Made by a program: the position numbers and the translations under genes
From: Natrialba magadii ATCC 43099
Lineage (GTDB): Archaea; Halobacteriota; Halobacteria; Halobacteriales; Natrialbaceae
Direction: 5' to 3'
Assembly: GCF_000025625.1 (NCBI RefSeq)
Contig: NC_013922.1
Location: 744,001-808,000, forward strand
Length of the DNA stretch: 64,000 nt
Shown here: positions 44,416 through 51,748 of the stretch, in pieces
How positions within the stretch are numbered: position 1 is the stretch's first letter
Layout of the letters: each line of letters opens with the position of its first letter
The notes under the pieces: generated by a model
Database searches by the model: none
Told to the model about the DNA's origin: nothing
What the model saw: the letters and a program-made list of their open reading frames with translations, nothing else

Positions 44416-44496
44416 GATACTCTCGATACTCTCGCTGATCTCGCTGATCTCGATGGTCTCGATGGTCTCGATGGTCTCGATGGTCTCGATGGTGTC
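44416..44496. repeat. 9-bp tandem repeat array, nine units
   Basis: Nine consecutive 9-mers: gatactctc twice, gctgatctc twice, gatggtctc four times, then gatggtgtc. The consensus is gatNNtctc with grouped variants. It is noncoding, lying just after the UbiA-like stop and upstream of the second TIM-barrel gene. Confidence 0.9.
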
Positions 44497-44629
44497 AGTC
44501 CTCTCAGTCGTCTTAGTCGTCTCGAATCCACCTACCAGGGAGCCACTACGCAGCTATTAGGCCGAATTACGCCACTCGCCCTGCACATCCCGTACAAATC
44601 CATTAGTGGCGGGTCGGTGTACGGTCGCC

Positions 44630-45478
44630 ATGGTCGACCTCGCCTTCTCGACGAACGCGTACACGCGCCACTCCCTTCCAGAAGCCGTCCGACGCATCGC
44701 CGACCACGGCTACGCCGGTGTCGAACTCCTCGGCGACGAGCCACACGCCTACTTCCCCGAGTTCGACAATGTCGCTCGGGACGACCTCATCAAGGCACTC
44801 GAGGAGACCGGACTGTCCGTCTCGAACATCAACGCCAACACCGCGACCGGCTACTACGACGACGCCCCACCCTCGTCTTTCTTCGAACCGAGCATCATTC
44901 AGGCGGACGACGACGCCCGCGCGTGGCGCGTCGAGTACACGAAGCGTGCTATCGACCTCGCCGAGACCGTCGACGCCCCCGCCGTCTGTCTCGCGACCGG
45001 TCGCCCGCTCCCCGGAACGCCCCCCGAGGAGGCCCGCGAGTATCTCCACGAATCGCTCGGCGAGATTCTCGATTACGCCGAACCTCGCGACGTGGATGTC
45101 GGGATCGAGTTCGAACCCGAACTCCTGATCGAGAACACCGACGAAGTGCTCGCACTGACCGACGAGATCGGCCGCGACAGTCTCGGGGTCAATCTCGACG
45201 TGGGTCATGCCGCAGTCTACGGCGAGGATGTGGTCAAGAGTATCCGCCGCAGCGCCGGCTCGATTACGGGCGTCCATCTCGAGGACATCGTCGGCGGCCG
45301 ACGCGGGAAACACTACCACCGCATTCCAGGCGAGGGCGATCTCGATTTCCGGGCCATCTTCGACGCGCTGGACGACATCGGCTACGACGGATTCGCGACG
45401 CTGGAACTCTACACCTATCCAGACGAGCCTGACCGGGCGGCTCGGGAGGCCTACGACGAACTCTCACAGTACGTCTAA
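44630..45478 (+). CDS. Sugar-phosphate isomerase/epimerase-like TIM-barrel protein (EboE-like, copy 2)
   Basis: 282 residues from ATG 44630, preferred over an upstream GTG (44606) because it aligns with the paralog start. Barrel motifs: DLAFSTNAYTRHSLPEAV, GIEFEPELLIENTDEV, GVNLDVGHAAVYGEDV, GVHLEDIVGGRRGKHYHRIPGEGDL (in part), FATLELYTYPDE. It contains a Lys-His-Tyr-His-Arg stretch typical of the metal-binding isomerases. Separated from the Ebo-like genes by 226 bp and its own probable promoter region. Confidence 0.8.
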   Translation: MVDLAFSTNAYTRHSLPEAVRRIADHGYAGVELLGDEPHAYFPEFDNVARDDLIKALEETGLSVSNINANTATGYYDDAPPSSFFEPSIIQADDDARAWRVEYTKRAIDLAETVDAPAVCLATGRPLPGTPPEEAREYLHESLGEILDYAEPRDVDVGIEFEPELLIENTDEVLALTDEIGRDSLGVNLDVGHAAVYGEDVVKSIRRSAGSITGVHLEDIVGGRRGKHYHRIPGEGDLDFRAIFDALDDIGYDGFATLELYTYPDEPDRAAREAYDELSQYV

Positions 45479-45591
45479 AGTTGTGGGCCTTCACTTCGCA
45501 ACCGCTGTAGTCGCTGCCCGGAGTACCACGTCCCGTCGCGAACCCCGCCGCCACCTCAACGTTTTTGCCCCATCGTCCCAACCCATCCGCC

Positions 45592-46329
45592 ATGAAATAC
45601 GTCCGATTCCGCGACCCGGCAGGGGCAGTTCGACGAGGCACACTCGAGAGCGGCCACGTTCATTTCGCAAACGAGAGCTACGATCTCAACAGCGACGAGA
45701 TTGACGTGCTCCCACCGTGTGAGCCGTCGAAAATTGTCTGTATCGGCCGCAACTACGCCGATCACGCCGACGAAATGGGATCCGACGTGCCGGACCGTCC
45801 ACTGCTCTTTCTGAAGCCACCGAACGCGCTCGCGGGTCACGGCGACACGGTCACCGTTCCCGCCGGCAAGGAGCGAATCGACCACGAGGCCGAACTCGCC
45901 GTCGTCATCGGCGAGCAGTGCCGTCACGTCCCCGAAGCCGACGCGATGGACGTCGTCGAGGGCTTCACCTGCATGAACGACGTTTCGAACCGCGACGACC
46001 AGCGCCAGGAACAGAACTGGATCCGCGGCAAAGCTTTCGATGGTGCCGCCCCGCTCGGTCCAGTGCTCGCGACGCCTGACGAGGTGCCAGCCGACGCCAG
46101 CGTGCAGACGCGCGTCAACGGCGAACTCCGACAGGACGGCCACCGCGAGCAGCTTATCTTCCCGATTCCGGAACTGATCGCCGAGATCACGACCTACATG
46201 ACGCTCGAACCAGGCGACGTGATCGCGACCGGCACGCCGGAAGGCGTCGGTGCGCTAAACGATGGCGACGAGGTCGAAATCGAAGTCGAAGGCGTGGGGG
46301 TACTCGAGCACACGGTTCGCGTTCCCTGA
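45592..46329 (+). CDS. Fumarylacetoacetate-hydrolase-family protein
   Basis: 245 residues from ATG 45592 (the frame extends upstream, but this start gives the usual MKYVRFRD opening). Family motifs: CIGRNYADHADEMG, PNALAGHGDTVTVP, DHEAELAVVIGEQ (metal-binding glutamates), GFTCMNDVSNRDDQ and the C-terminal GDVIATGTPEGVGAL. Such enzymes act on 2-oxo acids (acylpyruvate hydrolase, oxaloacetate decarboxylase, or isomerase activities); the precise substrate cannot be told. Confidence 0.88.
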   Translation: MKYVRFRDPAGAVRRGTLESGHVHFANESYDLNSDEIDVLPPCEPSKIVCIGRNYADHADEMGSDVPDRPLLFLKPPNALAGHGDTVTVPAGKERIDHEAELAVVIGEQCRHVPEADAMDVVEGFTCMNDVSNRDDQRQEQNWIRGKAFDGAAPLGPVLATPDEVPADASVQTRVNGELRQDGHREQLIFPIPELIAEITTYMTLEPGDVIATGTPEGVGALNDGDEVEIEVEGVGVLEHTVRVP

Positions 46330-46385
46330 TGCGATGAGTTTCGCGGCGGCTCAGTCTCGAGTGGGAGTGATCGGTTGTGAGCCAG

Positions 46386-46673
46386 TCACTCGACTGTGAA
46401 CAGATGTCCCTCCGTCGGCACGTCGAACAACCCGATACGCGCCCCCGCATCGAGCCAGGCGTGGCCGTAAGAGAACGACGCCAGCGCGTTCACGAGGTCG
46501 TCCTGGTCGCGGAAGTGCCGGCCATCCGTGAGGTAGGACTCTGCCATCCCGTAGCAGTCCGCCGCCGCCTCGGCCATTGGGGTTCCCTCCCGGGGTGCAA
46601 CCGTGGCCTCCTCGAGTGCCTCCGCGAGTAATCCTTCGTACCGATCCGTCTTTTCGGCGAGATCCGCAGCCAT
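46386..46673 (-). CDS. DUF357 protein
   Basis: 95 residues from ATG 46673, chosen over 46739 because the extra N-terminus is an arginine-rich shadow. The short all-helical archaeal family is recognisable: DLAEKTDRYEGLLAEALEEA, YLTDGRHFRDQDDLVNALASFSYGHAWLDAG (in part). Function in the family is unknown. Confidence 0.85.
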   Translation of the reverse strand: MAADLAEKTDRYEGLLAEALEEATVAPREGTPMAEAAADCYGMAESYLTDGRHFRDQDDLVNALASFSYGHAWLDAGARIGLFDVPTEGHLFTVE

Positions 46674-46800
46674 ACTGAGTTCTTCTCGGACGGAACTGTA
46701 AGTGCGTCGCCGGCGTCGCTCGCAAAACTGGCTGGCCAAGAGTGATACACAGCGGCCCGTTGCTGGGAACGCAAGGGGTTTACGCGCCGTTTCCCTACCA

Positions 46801-48192
46801 ATGGACAGACAGATGAGCGACCAGCCTCGCGTCGAAATCTACACGAAGACGAACTGTCCCTACTGCGATAAGGCGAAGGACCTCTTCGACAGCAAGGGAA
46901 TCGAGTACGACGTGTACAACGTCACGGGCGACGACGAGTTGTTCGAGGAGATGGTCGAGCGCGCCGACGGCCGCAAGACTGCACCCGAGGTGTTTATCGA
47001 CGACGAACTGATCGGTGGCTGGGACGACACCAGCGCACTCGAGGAGACCGGTGAGCTCGACGAGAAACTCGGCATTGCGGACGATGTCGGGAACGATGGC
47101 CACGGCGGCGGGGACGGTGACGGTGACGGCGACGGTGACGATGGAGGTGAAGACACCATCGAGCACCGCCCACTCATCATCGCTGGCACGGGTATTGCCG
47201 GCCTCACCGCCGCGATCTACGCCGGTCGGTCGAACAACGACCCGCTCGTGATCGAAGGTGACGAACCCGGCGGCCAGCTCACACTCACTACGGACGTCGC
47301 GAACTATCCCGGCTTCCCAGACGGAATCAGCGGCCCAGAGCTGGTCAACAACATGAAAGAGCAGGCCAAGCAGTTCGGTGCCGACCTGAAAAACGGCATC
47401 ATCGACACTGTCGAGGCCGACCAGCGCCCGTTCCGCGTCGAACTTACGAACGGCGATGTCTACACCGCAGACGCCGTCATCGCCGCCTCCGGTGCCAGCG
47501 CCCGAACGCTCGGCGTTCCTGGCGAGGACGAACTCATGGGGTACGGTCTCTCGACGTGTGCCACCTGTGACGGCGCGTTCTTCCGCGGCGAAGACATGCT
47601 CGTCGTCGGCGGCGGCGACGCAGCCATGGAGGAAGCCACCTTCCTCACGAAGTTCGCCGACACCGTCTACATCGCCCACCGCCGTGAAGAATTCCGCGCA
47701 GAGGACTACTGGATCGACCGCGTCCACGAGAAGGTTGAGGAGGGCGAGATCGAGATCATGAAAAACACTGAACTGGTCGAGGTCCACGGCTCGCAGGAGG
47801 CTGGCGTCGACCACGTTACGCTCGTCGAAAACGACCAGGGCCACCCCACTGACCGACTCGATGACCCCGAGACCAACGAGTTCGAGTTCGACGTCGGCGC
47901 AGTCTTCCTCGCCATCGGCCACACGCCGAACACGGAGTATCTCGAGGGAACTGGCGTAACGATGGATGACGAGGGCTACCTCCGAACCCAGGGCGGCGAT
48001 GGCGGCGGCCAGACCGAGACTGACGTGCCCGGCATCTTCGGTGCCGGCGACGTCGTCGACTACCACTACCAGCAGGCCGTCACCGCGGCCGGGATGGGAT
48101 CGAAGGCCGCACTTGACGTCGACGAGTATCTCGACGACCTCGAACGCGCGGAGGCAACGTCGGAAACGGAAGCCGCAGCGGCTGACGACTGA
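46801..48192 (+). CDS. Glutaredoxin-thioredoxin reductase fusion protein
   Basis: 463 residues from ATG 46801 (an alternative ATG is 4 codons later). The N-terminal glutaredoxin domain has the CPYC active site at 19-22 and the TAPEVFIDDELIGG segment. A Gly/Asp-rich linker (about residues 100-120) leads to a thioredoxin reductase domain with GTGIAGLTAAIYAGRS (FAD), STCATCDGAFF (C253 and C256 redox pair) and VVGGGDAAMEEA (nucleotide). The domain supplies electrons directly to its own attached glutaredoxin. The C-terminus is acidic. Confidence 0.92.
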   Translation: MDRQMSDQPRVEIYTKTNCPYCDKAKDLFDSKGIEYDVYNVTGDDELFEEMVERADGRKTAPEVFIDDELIGGWDDTSALEETGELDEKLGIADDVGNDGHGGGDGDGDGDGDDGGEDTIEHRPLIIAGTGIAGLTAAIYAGRSNNDPLVIEGDEPGGQLTLTTDVANYPGFPDGISGPELVNNMKEQAKQFGADLKNGIIDTVEADQRPFRVELTNGDVYTADAVIAASGASARTLGVPGEDELMGYGLSTCATCDGAFFRGEDMLVVGGGDAAMEEATFLTKFADTVYIAHRREEFRAEDYWIDRVHEKVEEGEIEIMKNTELVEVHGSQEAGVDHVTLVENDQGHPTDRLDDPETNEFEFDVGAVFLAIGHTPNTEYLEGTGVTMDDEGYLRTQGGDGGGQTETDVPGIFGAGDVVDYHYQQAVTAAGMGSKAALDVDEYLDDLERAEATSETEAAAADD

Positions 48193-48635
48193 TACAACGT
48201 CAAAGATAACGACAGCGCCGACGACAACGTCAGCGAGTCAGCACTCGACTACACCACGACTATTGTTCTCTCGGACGTTGGCTATTCCGTACTCGAGTTC
48301 CAGTCTGCACGCAACACCTCGGGATTCGGGATGCACTATGCAAACGAGAGAAAGCGACAGATGGGGGCGAGAGCAATCAGGACAGAATCGTGACGTCCGG
48401 CCCATCGTCGTCATCGTCCTGGATAAACTCACTCGAACAGTCTCCCACGACGTTTGCGTTCCGAGCAGTGACGTCAGCCAGATTGGTACGTACCAGCCCC
48501 CAGACACACCTCCCGTACATCGCCCCCAGCGATCAGCCACGGGCACGACCCAACGTATACGCAGACACAACTATCATCCAGATCTAGCCGCATCGAAACG
48601 CTGAACTGGCTCCTGTCCCAATATACTGTCCTCGA
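48193..48635. other. 443-bp region without a supported gene
   Basis: Only short open frames without recognisable products occur between the reductase stop and the DUF393 start. No repeat or structured RNA is apparent. Confidence 0.5.
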
Positions 48636-49067
48636 ATGAGCCCTGATACGCCCGAGACGAAGATCCCGGACGACAGCCCCATCGTCCTCTTTGACGGCGT
48701 CTGCAACCTCTGTAACGGCTTCGTTCAGTTTCTCGTCCCCCGCGACACTGACGAGCAGTTCTACTTCGCCTCGCTCCAGTCTGACGTCGCGACGCAACTG
48801 CTCGCCGAGCACGGGTTACCGACGGACGAACTCGAGTCCATCGTGCTTATCGAGGGTGAGGACTGTTACGTCAAGTCGGCCGCCGTCATCCGAATCGCGT
48901 CGATTCTGGGCGGTGTCTACGCGTTGCTCCGACCGTTTCGGTTCGTACCGCGACGGGTTCGTGACTGGGTGTACGACCTCGTCGCGGCCAACCGGTACCG
49001 TCTGTTCGGCAAGAAAGACCAGTGTATGATGCCGACGGGGAACGTCCAGCAGCGGTTTCTGGAGTGA
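48636..49067 (+). CDS. DUF393 thiol-disulfide oxidoreductase DCC-family protein
   Basis: 143 residues with the diagnostic FDGVCNLCN motif (C23 and C26) near the N-terminus. Further family strings: FYFASLQSDVATQLL, YVKSAAVIRIASILGG, FGKKDQCMMP. The family is presumed to act in disulfide chemistry, but no substrate is established. Confidence 0.9.
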   Translation: MSPDTPETKIPDDSPIVLFDGVCNLCNGFVQFLVPRDTDEQFYFASLQSDVATQLLAEHGLPTDELESIVLIEGEDCYVKSAAVIRIASILGGVYALLRPFRFVPRRVRDWVYDLVAANRYRLFGKKDQCMMPTGNVQQRFLE

Positions 49068-49121
49068 ACGAGCGACTCGGAGCTGACGAGTAAGCACAGC
49101 AGCTAGCTGCAAAGTCTGATT

Positions 49122-49730
49122 TTACGCCGATTCTGGTGCGTACAGCGTGTGTTCGAGCGTTGCCACGAGCTCATCGCTCGTCTCGGGAAGCCACGCCGTC
49201 GTCGTCACAGTCGTTCGTCGGAAGAAAATGCCCTGCAGCGTGACACACAGTACTTCGGCCACCCGTCCCGACTCACAGTCGACGAACGTCCCCGAATCGA
49301 TGCCCGCCTCGATAACCGACTGGAGCCAGTCTCGGAACACTCGGTCGCTCCGAGTGAAGTGTTCGCGGTACGCGGCGTCGTGAGCCGCTTGCGCACGCAA
49401 CTCGATGAACACCCGTCGAACCGACTGCTCCGGGTCGGAGTCCACCGGTGTGCAGACGCGTTCGATCGTCTGTTCGAGGGTTTCCCGTGGGTCGTCGACC
49501 GTCTCGTCCAGCGTCGACTCGAGATAGTCGAGCATGTACTCGAGACACGAGAGGACGAGTTCGTCCTTGCCATCGTAGTGGTGATAGATAAGCGACTGGC
49601 TCTTCTCGAGTTCGTCACCGATCACCGAGAGTGTGAGATCGGCATAGCCGTGATCACAGAGTGCCCGATAGGTTGCTGCGAGAATTTCTTCGCGCGTCCC
49701 GGAGACGGTGGCGAACGGATCGATACTCAT
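49122..49730 (-). CDS. TetR/AcrR-family transcriptional regulator
   Basis: 202 residues from ATG 49730, preferred over the longer frame to 49913 because the extra part is a translation of the promoter region. TetR helix-turn-helix at about 27-50 (LTLSVIGDELEKSQSLIYHHY), followed by a helical ligand domain. It faces the plus-strand surface-protein and exporter genes across a region that contains a perfect palindrome (49898-49913), so autoregulation and control of those genes is the natural reading. Confidence 0.88.
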   Translation of the reverse strand: MSIDPFATVSGTREEILAATYRALCDHGYADLTLSVIGDELEKSQSLIYHHYDGKDELVLSCLEYMLDYLESTLDETVDDPRETLEQTIERVCTPVDSDPEQSVRRVFIELRAQAAHDAAYREHFTRSDRVFRDWLQSVIEAGIDSGTFVDCESGRVAEVLCVTLQGIFFRRTTVTTTAWLPETSDELVATLEHTLYAPESA

Positions 49731-49897
49731 CGGTTCAGGTGACCTGCTGCAGCGGTTGCCAGTCGACTCAGTTGAGAGAGGCAGAACTGGAAACGAGAGC
49801 GGCGTCTCAGCCGTTGCCATCGACTGTGGCTTCTTTCCCCGTGACGCACCTGTGTATCGTGCATACCAACGTGGTATCGACGCCACTCCATAAGCGT

Positions 49898-49913
49898 TTG
49901 AATGAACATTCAA
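49898..49913. promoter_or_regulatory. TetR operator palindrome
   Basis: TTGAATGAACATTCAA: two 7-bp arms (TTGAATG / CATTCAA) around AA, the shape of a TetR-family operator. It lies just upstream of a TATA element on the plus strand, so bound regulator could block TBP/TFB. Confidence 0.75.
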
Positions 49914-49921
49914 TCAAAAAG

Positions 49922-49930
49922 GCTATATAC
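49922..49930 (+). promoter_or_regulatory. TATA element of the surface-protein/exporter operon
   Basis: gctatatac centred about 27 nt before the ATG at 49953. Transcription would start at or next to that ATG, giving a leaderless 34-codon ORF first. Confidence 0.55.
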
Positions 49931-49952
49931 GATCTGACGACTGTATCACGTA

Positions 49953-50057
49953 ATGACCTCTTCTCGCGTCCGGTCGTGGAAGCGACTCGCTACCCACTGC
50001 GGGTCAGCCATCGACACGGCAACACAGTATCGAACCGAGTATGGGGGCACCACATGA
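49953..50057 (+). CDS. Candidate leaderless 34-codon ORF coupled to the surface-protein gene
   Basis: ATG about 27 nt after a TATA element, ending in TGA that overlaps the ATG of the surface protein (ATGA, 50054-50057). The product (begins MTSSRVRSWKRLATHCGSAI) has no recognised domain. Position and overlap suggest a coupling or regulatory leader peptide. Confidence 0.45.
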   Translation: MTSSRVRSWKRLATHCGSAIDTATQYRTEYGGTT

Positions 50058-51655
50058 GTCGGTCCAGACACACCGCTGCCCTCGTGGTGCTCGGATTGTG
50101 TCTCCTCGCGCTTCTCGCCCTCCCGACGATCGGTGGCGCCCTCGAACGAGGCGAACCGAATCTCGAACTCTATCTCTCGGACAACGAGGTCGCACCCGGT
50201 GGGACCGAGATGATCGAGATCGATATCCAGAACGATGCCGAACTGACCGTCGGCACCGGTCAGGAGGTGCTGACTGCTCGCGCGACATCGGTCGAACTCG
50301 AGGACACGGGGCCGTTCGAGTCGAAGTCCGGCGAGACCGCAGTCGGGCCGATTCAGGACGGACAGATCGTCTCTGTGCCACAGCAAATCGAAGTCCCGAA
50401 CGATATCGAGCCCGGTGAGTACGATGTGTCGGTTCGCGTTCGCTACGCATACACGAGCATGGTTTCTGATCGGGCGGGAGTCTCGCAACGACAAACCGCC
50501 TCGGAAACCCACGACGTTACCGTCGTTGTTCCTGACGAACCGCGGTTCGACATTTCCGACGTGAAGACAGATGTCGAGCCAGGTGCCAGCGGCCCTGCGA
50601 CGATCGAAGTGACGAACACGGGGACCGAACAGGCAAACGTCACGCGTGCCACGATCACCGGTGGGACTGGTGTCACGATCGATGGCAGCACCCCGGAAGC
50701 ACCAGCAGAGGAGATCATCGGCGATCTGGCGCCGAACGAGTCGACGACGTTCACTGTCGATGTTGCGCTCGATCGCTCACTCAGTGGCGGCGAAAAGCCG
50801 CTCGATATCCAGTTCAGCTACCGTGACTCCTCGGGAATCGAACGCGAGAGTCAGTCCGAAACGGCAAGCCTCGCTCCCGCCTCAGAGCAGTCGTTCTCGA
50901 TCGACAAACTCGAGGACACCCTCGCCGTCGGCTACGACGGCGAGATCACCGGTGAAATAACGAACGACGGCCCACGAGCGGTTGACGACGCAGTCCTGAT
51001 CGTCGAGCCGATGAGTGAGTCGCTGTTCATCGAGGACACGCGATACGCGCTACCCGAACTCGATGCCGGTGAAACGACGACGTTCCGCTACCCGACCGAC
51101 GTGAGCGGACAGGCCGACGAGGGGCCGAGACAGCTTCGGTTCTCCGTCGAGTACACCGGCAGCGGTGACGCCACACTCGAGGACGGCCCAATTTCAGAGC
51201 GCGTCTTTGTCGATCCTCAACAGGATGAGTTCAGCCTGACTGACGACGGGATCTCCGTTCCACAGGATGGGCAAACGTCGTTCGAACTTGTGATTACTAA
51301 CGAGCGCCAGCAGACGCTATCGAATATTGACGCGAAGCTGTACACGGACAGTCCGCTGCAGACGAGCAACGACGAGGCGTTTGTGCCGGAACTTGCACCC
51401 GGTGAGTCGGCAACGATGACGTTCGACGTGGCGGCCGCTGCCGACGCGCCAGCCGAAACACACCCGGTTGAACTCGACTTCGAGTACGAGACCGAACGCG
51501 GTGAGACGACGATCTCGGACGTTTACCAGCATCCGATCGATGTCGAGGCTGTTGAGACGGATGACGGCGGTAGCTTCATCGGCTCGGCGGTGGGCGTGAT
51601 GACGGCACTGACGGCCGTCGGCCTCGGACTCGGGTTCTGGTGGCGGCGCACGTGA
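50054..51655 (+). CDS. Exported S-layer-like (COG1361 type) surface protein
   Basis: 533 residues from ATG 50054. The signal peptide is clear (SRSRHTAALVVLGLCLLALLALPTIGGA, in part). Several CARDB/Ig-like repeats follow, with recurring TIEVTNTGTEQANVTRATI-, GEITNDGPRAVDDAVLIV- and FELVITNERQQTLSN-type strings. A C-terminal membrane anchor ends in WWRRT. These proteins are often encoded next to RND exporters in haloarchaea and may be their extracytoplasmic partner. The MMPL gene starts 93 bp downstream. Confidence 0.85.
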   Translation: MSRSRHTAALVVLGLCLLALLALPTIGGALERGEPNLELYLSDNEVAPGGTEMIEIDIQNDAELTVGTGQEVLTARATSVELEDTGPFESKSGETAVGPIQDGQIVSVPQQIEVPNDIEPGEYDVSVRVRYAYTSMVSDRAGVSQRQTASETHDVTVVVPDEPRFDISDVKTDVEPGASGPATIEVTNTGTEQANVTRATITGGTGVTIDGSTPEAPAEEIIGDLAPNESTTFTVDVALDRSLSGGEKPLDIQFSYRDSSGIERESQSETASLAPASEQSFSIDKLEDTLAVGYDGEITGEITNDGPRAVDDAVLIVEPMSESLFIEDTRYALPELDAGETTTFRYPTDVSGQADEGPRQLRFSVEYTGSGDATLEDGPISERVFVDPQQDEFSLTDDGISVPQDGQTSFELVITNERQQTLSNIDAKLYTDSPLQTSNDEAFVPELAPGESATMTFDVAAAADAPAETHPVELDFEYETERGETTISDVYQHPIDVEAVETDDGGSFIGSAVGVMTALTAVGLGLGFWWRRT

Positions 51656-51748
51656 GCAGACGGATGTATCAACCACCGTTTCACGCCGTGAACCCGGTTT
51701 CAGGCCCTCCTGTAAGCAAACCAGTGTCGGTCGAACGTCCAAAGAGCG

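Noticed and set aside
46795-48066. 423-codon minus-strand ORF opposite the glutaredoxin-reductase fusion
   Set aside because: The plus strand carries unmistakable CPYC, FAD and CATC motifs; the opposite frame has none.
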